Positions 16,501 through 26,529 are shown, numbered from the stretch's first letter. The stretch is DNA of 64,000 nt from Sporichthya polymorpha DSM 43042 (GCF_000384115.1 NZ_KB913029.1:1460907-1524906), one strand, 5' to 3'. A program made the numbers and translations. The notes: generated from the sequence alone by a model not told the origin.

Positions 16501-16540
16501 ACCGAAGGCCCCGGCCCCCCTGCCGGGGCCTCGGTCTTTT
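16501..16540 (+). terminator. Intrinsic terminator with no obvious upstream gene
   Basis: ACCGA-a-GGCCCCGGC pairs with GCCGGGGCC-TCGGT across a CCCCCT loop and is followed by CTTTT. The stem is 14 bp and the T-tail is on the plus strand only. The nearest plus-strand gene ends at 13888, beyond several minus-strand genes, so it probably ends a short RNA made within 16018-16500. Confidence 0.7.
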
Positions 16541-16575
16541 AAGCCGCGACCTTGAGCCCCGCCATGGCGCTGGGG

Positions 16576-16649
16576 GCGCTTCACTCGCTGGGAGCAGGCC
16601 TCACTCGCCCGGCCTGGCGAGTAAGGGCTGCTCCCAGCGAGTGAAGCGC
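16576..16649. repeat. Long nested hairpin downstream of asd
   Basis: Perfect 22-base arms (16576-16597 and 16628-16649, starting CGCTTCACTCGCTGGGAGCA) enclose a second dyad ACTCGCC/GGCGAGT (103-109 and 116-122 of 16500). The word CACTCGC occurs in both stems. It lies 22 bases past the asd stop and could form a cruciform or a Rho-independent-like end for the lysC-asd mRNA, although there is no T-run. Confidence 0.75.
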
Positions 16650-16670
16650 GTCCCAGGCGGCGAGGGTGGG

Positions 16671-17737
16671 TCAGCCTTCGGCGAGTTCCTCGGCGAGGAG
16701 CTCGGCGATCTGGGCGGTGTTCAGGGCCGCGCCCTTGCGGAGGTTGTCGCCGCAGAGGAACAGGTCGAGGGAGTTCGGGTCGTCCATGGCGCGGCGGACC
16801 CGGCCGACCCAGGTGGGGTCGGTGCCGACGACGTCGGCCGGGGTGGGGAACTCGCCGTTGGCGGGGTCGTCGACGAGGACGACGCCCGGGGCGTCGCGCA
16901 GGATCGCCTGGGCGCGGTCGACGGTGACCTCCCGCTCGAACGTCGCGTGGACGGCGAGCGAGTGGGTCGTGATGACCGGGACGCGGACGCAGGTCGCGGA
17001 GACCCGCAGGTCGGGCAGGCCGAGGATCTTGCGCGACTCGTTGCGGACCTTCAGCTCCTCGGAGGACCAGCCGTCCTCCTTGAGCGAGCCGGCCCACGGC
17101 ACGACGTTGAGCGCCAGCGGCGCCGGGAACGGCCCGAACTCACCGATCGCGCGGCGGACGTCCCCGGGCTGGGTGCCGAGCGTGTCCGAGCCGGCGACCT
17201 TGGAGATCTGCTCGCGCAGGGCGTCGATGCCGGGTTGGCCGGCCCCAGAGGCGGCCTGGTACGAGGCGACCACGAGCGCCTGCAGGTTGTACTCCGCGTG
17301 CAGCGCGCCCATCGCGACGATCATCGACAGCGTCGTGCAGTTCGGGTTCGAGATGATCCCCCGCGGCCGGCGCCGGGCGGCGGCCGGGTTGACCTCGGGC
17401 ACGACCAGCGGGACGTCGGAGTCCATGCGGAACGCGCCGGAGTTGTCGACCGCGATCGCGCCGCGCTCGACGGCGATCGGCGCCCACTCCTTGCTGATCT
17501 CGTCCGGCACGTCGAACATCGCGACGTCGACGCCGTCGAAGCACTCCGGCGAGAGCGCCACGACCTCGACCTCCTCGCCGCGGACGACGAGCTTCTTGCC
17601 CGCCGAGCGCGCCGAGGCAACCAGGCGGATCTCGCCCCACACGTCCTCACGCGTGGACAGCAGGTCGAGCATCACCGTGCCGACGGCGCCGGTGGCGCCG
17701 ACGACGGCGAGGGTGGGCTTTTCGTTGCGGGCGGGAC

Positions 17738-17741
<4 letters not shown>
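16671..17741 (-). CDS. asd: Aspartate-semialdehyde dehydrogenase
   Basis: The 356-residue enzyme reduces aspartyl-phosphate to aspartate semialdehyde with NADPH, the second step toward lysine, diaminopimelate, threonine and methionine. GATGAVG at 15-21 is the NADP-binding loop, Cys135 in NPNCTT is the active-site nucleophile, and the His of [10 protein letters not shown] is the acid-base residue. It overlaps the upstream lysC stop by four bases (ATGA), the usual actinobacterial lysC-asd operon. Length and motifs are normal. Confidence 0.95.
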
Positions 17742-19003
<1,262 letters not shown>

Positions 19004-19100
19004 GGCGAACAACCCCCTGACTCGGCCCCGAACGGGCGTGCGTCTGCCCGGTCTGCGGCGCTCATTCTACGGCCCGGCACGCTGCGTGATCTCCGCGCTT

Positions 19101-19129
19101 CCGACGAGGGGGTGTCACCCTTTCGTCGG
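19101..19129. promoter_or_regulatory. Hairpin in the lysC upstream region sharing a 15-base word with the 50-base palindromes
   Basis: CCGACGA pairs with TCGTCGG around an inner GGGTG/CACCC dyad. On the lysC strand it reads AAAGGGTGACACCCC, identical to one arm of the palindromes at 6099 and 12247. Here it lies between divergent genes, about 100 bases before lysC, not between convergent ones. It could be a leader structure or a remnant of the repeat. Confidence 0.5.
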
Positions 19130-19256
19130 GGTTGTCCACAGGCGCGAACACGGCGCGAACAATCCGGCAACAGATCTTTCAAGGCCTCCACGCCGAACGC
19201 CGATCCTGCTTAACGTCGAGAGCGCAGTCAGGCACCGGGATCGGGAGGGTCCGCAC

Positions 19257-20243
19257 GTGGCCAGGGGGCGCGGACGACGAGCGCACTCCACGCGAAATCG
19301 CGTCGGAGGCGTGATCGGTATGGCCGTGGCCCTCGTCGTCGCCGGCGGGACGATGGACACCGCCCGCGCGGCCACCGCGCCGGCTGAGCCGTTCGAGGGA
19401 TTCGGACCGGCCGGTGTCGTTGCGCTCACGCACGGTCACTCCCACAACGACTACACGCGCAACCGGCCGCTCGCCGACGCTCTCTCCCGCGGGTTCACCT
19501 CCGTCGAGGTCGACGTCGTCCTCGTCGGCGGCCAACTGCTCGTCGGGCACGACCTCGTCGAGGCCCTGGTCAGCGGCTCGACGCTGCGCTCGGCGTACCT
19601 GGACCCGCTCGCCGACTGGGTCGCCCGCAACGGCGGCAAGGTCTACGCCCCCGGCGACCCGCCGCTCACCCTGCTCGTCGACATCAAGTCCGAGGCGAAG
19701 AGCACCTGGCGGGCCCTGGAGGGCATCCTCACCGACTACGAGGCGATGCTCACCCGCTTCACCCCGGAGGGGGTCGAGCCCGGCGCGGTCACCGTCCTCG
19801 TCTCCGGGAACCGGCCGGTCGAGCTGATCGCCGAACGGTCCCAGCGGTTCACCGCGCTGGACGGCCGCATCTCCGACCTCGACGGCACCGCGCCGGAGAC
19901 CCTGATCCCGCTGATCAGCGCGCGCTGGGGCGCCCTGTTCTCCTGGTCCGGCAAGGGCCGCATGCCGGCGGCGGACGCCGCCCGCCTGCGCGCGCTGGTC
20001 GAGACCGCGCACTCCCAGGGCCGGCGGATCCGCTTCTACGCCACCCCCGCCTCGACGCCGGGGATCCGCGCGAACGTCTGGCGCGCCGAGCTGGAGGCGG
20101 GCGTGGACCTGCTCAACGTCGACCACCTCACCGAGGCGCAGCGCTTCCTGATGAGCGCGTCGAACGACGGACCCGCCGCGGACACGGGTCGGTCAGGGGC
20201 AGGACATAGGCTCCCGGCAGGAGGCGTCAGCCGGACGCCGTGA
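19257..20243 (+). CDS. Secreted PLC-like/glycerophosphodiester phosphodiesterase family protein
   Basis: The 328-residue protein has an N-terminal signal ([20 protein letters not shown]) and a TIM-barrel of the PI-PLC/GDPD-like class: GHSHNDY as the first catalytic strand, [18 protein letters not shown] as the metal/acid-base strand, VDIKSEAK, and NVDHL near the end. Such proteins hydrolyse phosphodiesters in lipids or their headgroups outside the cell. The GTG start has GGGAGGG 7 bases upstream, whereas the frame is open long before it. It is divergent from lysC. Substrate unknown. Confidence 0.82.
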   Translation: MARGRGRRAHSTRNRVGGVIGMAVALVVAGGTMDTARAATAPAEPFEGFGPAGVVALTHGHSHNDYTRNRPLADALSRGFTSVEVDVVLVGGQLLVGHDLVEALVSGSTLRSAYLDPLADWVARNGGKVYAPGDPPLTLLVDIKSEAKSTWRALEGILTDYEAMLTRFTPEGVEPGAVTVLVSGNRPVELIAERSQRFTALDGRISDLDGTAPETLIPLISARWGALFSWSGKGRMPAADAARLRALVETAHSQGRRIRFYATPASTPGIRANVWRAELEAGVDLLNVDHLTEAQRFLMSASNDGPAADTGRSGAGHRLPAGGVSRTP

Positions 20244-20271
20244 CCTCGCCGCGACCTTCGAAGGAGCGCTC

Positions 20272-20676
20272 ATGACCACCGGCGGCATGCCCGACATGGG
20301 TGCCCTGCTCGCGCAGGCAGCGCAGATGCAGCAGCAGATCCTCGAGGTCCAAGCGCGGCTGGCCGAGACCAAGGTGACCGGCAGCGCCGGCGGCGGGGCG
20401 GTGCGCGCCACCGTGACCGGCAGCCTGGAGCTCGTCGGGCTGGACCTCGACCCCTCCGTCGTCGACCCGACCGACACCGAGACGCTCGCCGACCTGATCG
20501 TGGCCGCGGTCCGCGACGCGAACCGCGCCGCTCAGGAGATGCAGGCCCAGGCGATGGGCCCGTTCGCCGCCGCGATGGGCGGGATGGGTGGCATGGTCGA
20601 GGGCATGGGCCTGGACGCGAGTTCCTTCGGCCTCGGGGCGAGCGGCGGGCTCGGCGGCCTGCCGCCGGGCCGGTAG
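20272..20676 (+). CDS. YbaB/EbfC family nucleoid-associated protein
   Basis: The 134-residue protein has the YbaB core: a coiled N-terminal helix ([27 protein letters not shown]), the strands [25 protein letters not shown] and a second helix. The C-terminus is extended with Met/Gly repeats ([12 protein letters not shown]). It binds DNA as a dimer and is almost always next to recR. The ribosome site GAAGGAG is 6 bases upstream, and recR begins 9 bases after its stop. Confidence 0.9.
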   Translation: MTTGGMPDMGALLAQAAQMQQQILEVQARLAETKVTGSAGGGAVRATVTGSLELVGLDLDPSVVDPTDTETLADLIVAAVRDANRAAQEMQAQAMGPFAAAMGGMGGMVEGMGLDASSFGLGASGGLGGLPPGR

Positions 20677-20685
20677 CGGGTCTCG

Positions 20686-21285
20686 TTGTACGAAGGCATC
20701 GTCCAGGACCTCATCGACGAGCTCGGGCGCCTGCCCGGCGTCGGTCCGAAGAGTGCGCAGCGGATCGCGTTCCACCTGCTCGCCGCCGATCCCGCCGACG
20801 TGCGCCGCCTCGTCACGGCGATCGGGCAGGTCAAGGAGCGCATCCAGTTCTGCGAGCTGTGCGGCAACGTGACGGAGGACGTCCGCTGCCGGATCTGCCG
20901 CGATCCGCGGCGCGACCCCGCGGTGATCTGCGTGGTCGAGGAGGCCAAGGACGTCGTCGCGATCGAGCGGACCCGCGAGTTCCGCGGCCGGTACCACGTG
21001 CTCGGCGGCGCGATCAGCCCGATCGAGGGCGTGGGGCCGGACGACCTGCGCGTGCGCGAACTGATGGCGCGCCTCGCGGACGGGACCGTCACCGAGATCA
21101 TCCTGGCCACCGACCCCAACCTCGAGGGCGAGGCGACTGCGACATATCTCGCGCGCCTGATCAAGCCGATGGGGTTGAAAGTGACCCGCCCGGCTAGTGG
21201 ACTGCCCGTTGGTGGCGACCTGGAGTACGCCGACGAGGTGACCCTCGGGCGGGCGTTCGAAGGACGGCGACTGCTCGATGTGTGA
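20686..21285 (+). CDS. recR: Recombination protein RecR
   Basis: The 199-residue protein acts with RecF and RecO to load RecA at gaps. A helix-hairpin-helix is at [17 protein letters not shown], a C4 zinc finger at Cys56, Cys59, Cys68 and Cys71, followed by a TOPRIM domain ([16 protein letters not shown] ... [15 protein letters not shown]) and a C-terminal Walker-like end. The start is TTG, giving [14 protein letters not shown], which aligns with the normal RecR N-terminus; the ribosome site is poor, so it is likely coupled to ybaB. Confidence 0.95.
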   Translation: MYEGIVQDLIDELGRLPGVGPKSAQRIAFHLLAADPADVRRLVTAIGQVKERIQFCELCGNVTEDVRCRICRDPRRDPAVICVVEEAKDVVAIERTREFRGRYHVLGGAISPIEGVGPDDLRVRELMARLADGTVTEIILATDPNLEGEATATYLARLIKPMGLKVTRPASGLPVGGDLEYADEVTLGRAFEGRRLLDV

Positions 21286-21332
21286 GGCGCGCGGACAGAT
21301 GCCTGCGCGTCCGGACGTGAAGGGGTGACGCG

Positions 21333-21899
21333 GTGACCGAGGACCCGGCGAGCTTCGGGACGCAGATCGCGGACCAGGTCGAGAGCTTCCTGATCGCGCT
21401 GCGCGAGTGCGCGCTGGCCGCGACGCCCGAGGAAGCCGTGCCGATGCTGCACCTGGCCACCGCGCAGCTCCTGCTCGCGGGCGGCCGGCTCGGCACGATG
21501 GAGGACATCGTGCTGGAGGAGCAGTTCGAGCCCGACGCCGGCGCCGACCCGGACCTCGACGAGCTCCGCGCCGCCCTCGCCAACCTTCTCGAGCCGATCG
21601 ACGAGTACGCCGAGGTCTTCGACCCCTACGAGCGGCACCCCGAGCTGATGATCTGCCGGATGTCCGACGAGCTCGCCGAGGTCGCGGCCTCCCTGCTCCA
21701 TGGGCTCCAGCACTACAAGGCCGGCCGCGAGTCCGAGGCCCTGTGGTGGTGGCAGTACTCGTACCTGAACTCCTGGGGCGTCTCCGCCTCCACCGTGATG
21801 CGCGCGCTCCACAGCGTCCTCGCCCACGACCGGCTCGACACCTCGACCGGCGACACCGCCCTGCTCCAGGCCCTCGACCCCGCGGTCACCCGGATCTAG
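21333..21899 (+). CDS. DUF5063 domain protein
   Basis: A 188-residue, mostly helical acidic protein with the DUF5063 pattern (RDxxxFL-like start AFLIALRECALAA, EQFEPDAGADPDLDELRAALANLLEPIDEYAEVFDPY, and a Trp-rich segment ALWWWQYSYLNSWG). The family commonly follows recR in actinomycetes but has no known activity. The GTG start has AAGGGG 8 bases upstream. It is convergent with dnaX. Confidence 0.85.
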   Translation: MTEDPASFGTQIADQVESFLIALRECALAATPEEAVPMLHLATAQLLLAGGRLGTMEDIVLEEQFEPDAGADPDLDELRAALANLLEPIDEYAEVFDPYERHPELMICRMSDELAEVAASLLHGLQHYKAGRESEALWWWQYSYLNSWGVSASTVMRALHSVLAHDRLDTSTGDTALLQALDPAVTRI

Positions 21900-21933
21900 A
21901 GCCGCCGCGCCCCGCCCCAGGCCCTCGCACGCT

Positions 21934-21947
21934 GCTCATGCATGAGC
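21934..21947. repeat. Perfect palindrome GCTCATG-CATGAGC between recR-DUF5063 and dnaX
   Basis: A 14-base perfect dyad lies in the 82-base gap between convergent genes and is itself flanked by complementary CCCCGCCC and GGGCGGGG. The nested pairing could serve as a bidirectional transcription end. There is no T-run. Confidence 0.5.
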
Positions 21948-21981
21948 GAGTGGACAGGCGCCGCCGGGTGGGCGGGGCGGG

Positions 21982-23964
21982 TCAGTCGTGCTCGATCTCG
22001 CTGAGGACACTGGCGCCGAACTCCTTCATCAGCAGGTCGCGGCCGGAGAGGCCGTCGTCCGGGGCCGCGGCGTCGTCGGGGGCGGCGGCGTCGTACTCGT
22101 CCTCGTAGGCCGGCGGGGGCGGGGGCGGCGGAGGCTCGGGCTCCCGGACCGGCGGACGCGGGGCCGCGGCGGGCGCCGCCGCGGCAGCAGCCGGAGCGGC
22201 AGCGGCGGCCGGCGCAGCCGGAGCCGCGGGCGGCGGAGGCATCGGCGGCATCGGGGGCGCGGGGGCCGGGCGAGCGTTGGCCTTGGACGGGTCGTGAATC
22301 GCGTCGAGGCGGAACTGCGCGCGTAGGACCTCGGAGATCGCCTCCCGCAGCAGAGCATCGTGCGCGGAGTTGAGGAACCCCTTGCGGGTGCCCTCGTCGG
22401 AGAACGCGAGCGCGATCGTGTCCCCGTCGACCGAGGCCACCTGGACCTTGTCGAGCAGGATCATCCAGGTCACCTTGCGGCGCTGTTTGACGACCTCGAG
22501 GATCTCCGGCCACATCCGCCGGACCGCGACGATGTCGATCCCGCCGGACGCCACCGCGGGCGCCGGGGCGGGCGCCGGAGCCGGGGGAGCAGCCGCAGCG
22601 GGCGGGGCCGCCGCCGGCGGGGCGACGGGCTCGGAACGGGACGGGGCGGAAGCCCGCGGCGGCTCCGGCGCCCGCGGGGGCTCGGGGTCGCGGGCGGCCG
22701 GCGCCGTGGGAGTCGCAGAGGGAGTCGCCGGAGCCGGAGCGGACACGGGAGCCGGGGCTGCCGGAGCGGCGACCGGAGCGGCGAGCACCGGGATCGAAGC
22801 GTCCCCGGCGAGCCGGCGTTCGATGCGGTCGAGCCGGGCGTGGAGGTCGCGGTCGCTGTCGCCCGCGGCGGGCAGCAGGACCCGGGCGCAGATCAGTTCG
22901 AGCTGGAGCCGGGGGGCGGTGGCGCCGCGCATTTCGGTCAGGCCGGTGTTGACGATGTCGGCGGCGCGGGAGAGTTCGGCGGAGCCGAACCGGGCGGCCT
23001 GCTGCGCCATGCGCTCGACGGCGTCGGTGGGGGCGTCGATCAGACCGGTCGACCCGGCGTCGGGCACCGCGGCCAGGATCACCAGGTCGCGGAGCCGGTC
23101 GAGCAGGTCGGCGACGAAGCGCCGCGGGTCGTGACCGCCCTCGATGACGCGGTCGACGAGACGGAACACCGCGGCCCCGTCGTGCACCGCGAACGCGTCG
23201 ATGACGTCGTCAAGCAGGGTGGCGTCGGTGTACCCGAGCAGGGCGGTGGCACGGCCGAGCGTGAGGCCCTCGGACCCGGCGCCGGCCATGAGCTGGTCGA
23301 GGACCGAGAGGCTGTCCCGGACCGAACCCGCGCCGGCGCGGACGACCAGGGGCAGCACGGCCGGCTCGACCGGAACGCTCTCGCGCTCGCACAGCGTCGC
23401 GAGGTACTCCCGCAGCACGCCGGGCGGCACGAGGCGGAACGGGTAGTGGTGCGTGCGCGAGCGGATGGTCGGGATGACCTTCTCCGGCTCGGTGGTCGCG
23501 AAGATGAACTTCAGGTGCTCCGGCGGCTCCTCGACGACCTTGAGCAGCGCGTTGAAGCCGGCCGTCGTGACCATGTGCGCTTCGTCGACGATGTAGATCT
23601 TGTAGCGCGAGGCGGCCGGGGCGAACGCGGCGCGGTCGCGCAGGTCGCGGGCGTCGTCGACGCCCCCGTGCGAGGCGGCGTCGATCTCGATGACGTCGAG
23701 CCCGCCGCTGCCCCCGCGGGCGAGGTCCAGGCACGAGCGGCACGTGCCGCAGGGCGTCGGCGTCGGGCCCTGCTCGCAGTTCAGCGCGCGGGCGAGGATG
23801 CGCGCGCTGGTCGTCTTCCCGCAGCCGCGGGGGCCGCTGAACAGGTACGCGTGGTTGACCCGGCCGTTGCGGATCGCGTTCTGCAACGGCTCGGTGACGT
23901 GTTCCTGCCCGATGACCTCGGCGAACGTCTCGGGGCGGTAGCGGCGGTACAGCGCGAGCGACAC
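21982..23964 (-). CDS. dnaX: DNA polymerase III subunits gamma and tau
   Basis: The 660-residue clamp-loader ATPase has Walker A GPRGCGKTT at 44-52, four zinc-binding cysteines (63, 72, 75, 78), the YIVDEAHMV Walker B and an SRC-like arginine region. Residues about 380-460 and 560-640 are Pro/Ala-rich linkers; between them lies a small domain (VRRMWPEILEVVKQRRKVTWMILLDKVQVASVDGD) that belongs to the tau C-terminal part. In many genomes dnaX precedes ybaB-recR on the same strand; here it is reversed and convergent. The GTG start is 6 bases after a TAGGGT box. Confidence 0.95.
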   Translation of the reverse strand: MSLALYRRYRPETFAEVIGQEHVTEPLQNAIRNGRVNHAYLFSGPRGCGKTTSARILARALNCEQGPTPTPCGTCRSCLDLARGGSGGLDVIEIDAASHGGVDDARDLRDRAAFAPAASRYKIYIVDEAHMVTTAGFNALLKVVEEPPEHLKFIFATTEPEKVIPTIRSRTHHYPFRLVPPGVLREYLATLCERESVPVEPAVLPLVVRAGAGSVRDSLSVLDQLMAGAGSEGLTLGRATALLGYTDATLLDDVIDAFAVHDGAAVFRLVDRVIEGGHDPRRFVADLLDRLRDLVILAAVPDAGSTGLIDAPTDAVERMAQQAARFGSAELSRAADIVNTGLTEMRGATAPRLQLELICARVLLPAAGDSDRDLHARLDRIERRLAGDASIPVLAAPVAAPAAPAPVSAPAPATPSATPTAPAARDPEPPRAPEPPRASAPSRSEPVAPPAAAPPAAAAPPAPAPAPAPAVASGGIDIVAVRRMWPEILEVVKQRRKVTWMILLDKVQVASVDGDTIALAFSDEGTRKGFLNSAHDALLREAISEVLRAQFRLDAIHDPSKANARPAPAPPMPPMPPPPAAPAAPAAAAAPAAAAAAPAAAPRPPVREPEPPPPPPPPAYEDEYDAAAPDDAAAPDDGLSGRDLLMKEFGASVLSEIEHD

Positions 23965-23970
23965 GGAGCG

Positions 23971-23976
23971 ACCCTA
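23971..23976 (-). promoter_or_regulatory. Putative leaderless -10 box for dnaX
   Basis: TAGGGT on the minus strand is followed by six bases and the GTG start codon, with no Shine-Dalgarno in between. This matches the leaderless pattern of other genes in the window. Confidence 0.35.
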
Positions 23977-24153
23977 CGGCCCACCGGGGACGATCGGCAG
24001 ACCGCGGTCCTTCCCTGGGGAAACCCGAGGCGGTGGACGAACATCTCCAGCGAGTCCGGAGCATTTGGGGGTGGATTCCAGGCGATCGGGGCCGTACCGT
24101 CCGTAAATCTAAGACCTGTCGATAAATGTTCCCGCTCGCCCCCGGAGTGGCCC

Positions 24154-25623
24154 GTGCACCTCGGTATCGCCTCCCTCGCGTGCGTCCTCGCGCTCAGCCC
24201 GTTGGCCGTCGCGGCCGGCTCCCCGGCCCAGGCCGAGAGCTGGGACGCGGCCGTCCCGGTCGCCGACTGCGGCCCCGGGTCGAAACCGGAGACCGGCCTG
24301 CAGGGCCAGGTCCCCCTCGCCGACCGCACGAGCGGCCGCAGCCAGCAGGGCTACTCCTGCAACCTCGACCTGCTCGGGCAGTACCAGGGCGAGGGCACGA
24401 CCTGGGTGAACCAGTCGTACCGGCACTGCGCCTACAACGCGACGTCGTTCTTCGGGATGGGGCGCAAGGCCTCCGAGGGCGTCCAGGTCATCGACGCCTC
24501 GAACCCCCGCAAGCCGCGCCTGGCCGGCAACCTCACGAGCCCGGCGATGCTGACCGACACGTGGGAGAGTCTGAAGGTCAACGAGGCGCGGGGCCTGCTG
24601 GCCGGCGTCTCGGTCGGCCCGGCGCTCGGGACGCTCGCGTTCGACGTCTACGACATTCAGACCGACTGCACGCGCCCGAAGCTGCTCAACGGGCTCTCGA
24701 CGTCGAACTTCACGCTGCCCGCGTCGACGGTCAACCACGAGGGTCAGTGGTCCCCGGACGGGCGGACGTACTGGGCGACCAGCGTCGCCGGCGGCGCGAT
24801 CACCGCCATCGACGTCGACGACCCGGCGAACCCGAGCATCGCCGCCGTGAGCGCGATCGGCTACGCCAACCACGGCTTCGAGCTGTCCGCGGACGGCAAC
24901 CGCATGTACCTGACGACGGCGGTCCCGGCCGGCGTGGTGGTGCTCGACGTCAGCGAGGTGCAGGCCCGCGAGCCGGCGCCGGTCATTCGCGAGCTGGGAC
25001 GCGTCGCCTGGGGCGGACCGGCCACGATCGGGCAACACACGATTCCGGTCACGTGGGGCGGCAAGTCGTATCTCGTGGCGGTCGACGAGTTCGCGGGCGA
25101 GGACATCCACATCGTCGACATCTCCGACGAGACGAAGCCCCGCGTCGTCCGCCAGATCCAGCTCGAGATCAGTCGCCCGAAGCACGCCGACCTGGCCGCC
25201 TCCGAGACCAAGGGCAACGGCCTGTTCGGCTACGACGCGCACTACTGCAGCGTCGACCGCCGCACCGACCCGACCGCGCTCGCCTGCGGGTTCTTCCAGT
25301 CCGGCGTGCGCGTCTTCGACGTCGTCGACCCGCTCAACCCGCGCGAGATCGCGTACTTCAACCCGCCGGCCCAGGTGGGGAAGAACGCCGAGCTGCTCGG
25401 CTCGGAGCACGCCGCGCACGGGGTCACCTATGTCGGCAACGCCTCCAACGTGCGGGACGCCGGGCCGGGCGGCGTCGGCTTCACCGGTCAACCGGCGGAC
25501 CTGACCGCCGACTGGTGCAGCTCCCCGCCGCGGTTCGTCGGCACGAACCAGCTCTGGGTCAGCTGCCAGGACAACGGATTCCTCGCGCTGCGCTTCACGA
25601 ACTCGGCCTACCGCGCGCCGTGA
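24154..25623 (+). CDS. Secreted LVIVD-repeat beta-propeller-like protein
   Basis: The 489-residue protein has a signal peptide cut near AQA-ES and then repeats of the LVIVD type, each with a hydrophobic-x-VIDASNP or IDVDDPANP signature (VQVIDASNPRKPRLAG, ITAIDVDDPANPSIAA, VVVLDVSE, IHIVDISDETKPRV, VRVFDVVDPLNPREIAY). Such repeats build beta-propellers at the cell surface. Cysteines (for example CGPGSKPE, YSCNLD, HYCSVD, WCSSPP) suggest disulfides. The GTG start has GGAG 6 bases upstream. Its stop overlaps the DUF305 start (GTGA). The function is unknown; a sensing or sequestering role is possible. Confidence 0.75.
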   Translation: MHLGIASLACVLALSPLAVAAGSPAQAESWDAAVPVADCGPGSKPETGLQGQVPLADRTSGRSQQGYSCNLDLLGQYQGEGTTWVNQSYRHCAYNATSFFGMGRKASEGVQVIDASNPRKPRLAGNLTSPAMLTDTWESLKVNEARGLLAGVSVGPALGTLAFDVYDIQTDCTRPKLLNGLSTSNFTLPASTVNHEGQWSPDGRTYWATSVAGGAITAIDVDDPANPSIAAVSAIGYANHGFELSADGNRMYLTTAVPAGVVVLDVSEVQAREPAPVIRELGRVAWGGPATIGQHTIPVTWGGKSYLVAVDEFAGEDIHIVDISDETKPRVVRQIQLEISRPKHADLAASETKGNGLFGYDAHYCSVDRRTDPTALACGFFQSGVRVFDVVDPLNPREIAYFNPPAQVGKNAELLGSEHAAHGVTYVGNASNVRDAGPGGVGFTGQPADLTADWCSSPPRFVGTNQLWVSCQDNGFLALRFTNSAYRAP

Positions 25624-26237
25624 GGTGGCGGTCCGCGCCGGTCGCGATCGCGGGCGGCGCGCTGGTGCTCGGACTCGGCGCCGGACTCGGGATCGGCGCT
25701 GCCCTCGACGACGGCTCCGACGCCGCGGTGACCGCGGCAGCCGCGCCGAGCGCGGTGGACATCGGCTTCAGCCAGGACATGATCGTCCACCACGAGCAGG
25801 CCGTCCTGATGGCGCAGCTGGTCCGGGGCCGCACGTCCGACCCGAAGATCGCCGCGCTCGCGGCGGGGATCGAGTCCGAGCAGCTCCTGGAGATCGGGAC
25901 CCTGCGCGGATACCTGGCGCTCTGGGACGCCCCGGTCCTGCCCGCCGGCCCGCCGATGACGTGGATGGCCGACCACCACGGGCACGCCGGCGGGATGCCG
26001 GGGATGGCGACGACCGCCCAGCTCAACGCCCTGCGGACCGCGAAGGGCGCCGCGCTGGACCGGATGTTCCTGCGTCTCATGCTCCGCCACCACGAGGGCG
26101 GCCAGCCGATGCTCAGCGACGCCGCGACGAACGCCGCGATCCCCGCCGTCCGCGCCCTCGCGAGCCGGATCTCGTTCGACCAGGCCGAGGAGACCCGGAC
26201 GATCCAGTCGCTGCTGGCGGCGAAGCAGCGCTCCTGA
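25620..26237 (+). CDS. DUF305 family membrane-anchored protein
   Basis: The 205-residue protein starts with one membrane segment (APVAIAGGALVLGLGAGLGIGAAL) followed by an extracytoplasmic DUF305 domain with two copies of the family motif: MIVHHEQAVLMA and LMLRHHEGGQPML. The domain is a ferritin-like four-helix bundle whose His/Met-rich motifs suggest metal binding, often copper. A Met/His-rich loop (MTWMADHHGHAGGMPGM) strengthens that idea. It is translationally coupled to the LVIVD-repeat protein, so both may act together at the cell surface. Confidence 0.85.
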   Translation: MRWRSAPVAIAGGALVLGLGAGLGIGAALDDGSDAAVTAAAAPSAVDIGFSQDMIVHHEQAVLMAQLVRGRTSDPKIAALAAGIESEQLLEIGTLRGYLALWDAPVLPAGPPMTWMADHHGHAGGMPGMATTAQLNALRTAKGAALDRMFLRLMLRHHEGGQPMLSDAATNAAIPAVRALASRISFDQAEETRTIQSLLAAKQRS

Positions 26238-26274
26238 CGCGGGGCTCTCGCCGGGTCACGGCTTAACGAAAAGG

Positions 26275-26365
26275 ACCCCCCGCGCACCTACCAGAGCCCA
26301 CCTACCCTTGCTGCCTTCCGGCCCTGGGGGGGTTCAGCAGGATGGCACCACGCGGGGAGCCGGGA
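26275..26365 (-). ncRNA. ffs: Small bacterial signal recognition particle RNA (4.5S type)
   Basis: On the minus strand the apical SRP domain is clear: CCAGGGCCGGAAGGCAGCAAGGG, read from about 26330 to 26308, holds the GGAA tetraloop and the two internal loops bound by Ffh. The outer helix pairs CTCCCCGCG near 26360 with CGCGGGGG near 26285, and the 3' end is followed by CCTTTT. Its place near dnaX and tRNA-Ser is usual for actinobacteria. The exact ends are estimated from pairing. Confidence 0.9.
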
Positions 26366-26396
26366 CCAGTGTACGGGGCGCCCGGCGAGGACTGAC

Positions 26397-26463
26397 TGGA
26401 CGAGTTGAAACAGCTGAGGCGAACCGGTCGTCCCACGAGTACCCCCGCGTTGCAACTCGTCCA
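26397..26463. repeat. Inverted repeat between SRP RNA and tRNA-Ser
   Basis: TGGACGAGTTG (26397-26407) has its exact reverse complement at 26453-26463, with 45 bases between. It is not part of either RNA gene. It may mark a processed stem or a terminator-like structure. Confidence 0.55.
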
Positions 26464-26529
26464 CTGGGTCCATGGCCCCGCTCCCGTCGGCGCGACCTCC
26501 GCCTCCTAGTACCCTGGTCCACGCTCCAG

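Larger units (their letters stand above)
16018..16670. other. 650-base stretch without a convincing gene
   Basis: No open frame here has the composition of a real protein; the long plus-strand frame from 16143 is low-complexity Pro/Arg/Ser/Gly. The stretch holds an A-rich patch (16098-16120), a short dyad CAGTCC/GGACTG near 16260-16276, direct repeats of CAGCACGGACACC near 16339-16365, a plus-strand intrinsic terminator (16501-16540), and a long nested hairpin (16576-16649). A terminator with no gene before it points to an untranslated transcript. Confidence 0.6.

Noticed and set aside
19013-19256. Lysine riboswitch upstream of lysC
   Set aside because: The leader lacks the conserved riboswitch core, and actinobacteria usually control lysC by the ACT domains of the enzyme.
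22360-24153. A plus-strand frame that could extend the LVIVD-repeat protein upstream by about 600 codons
   Set aside because: It is antisense to dnaX. The signal peptide and ribosome site place the true start at GTG 24154.
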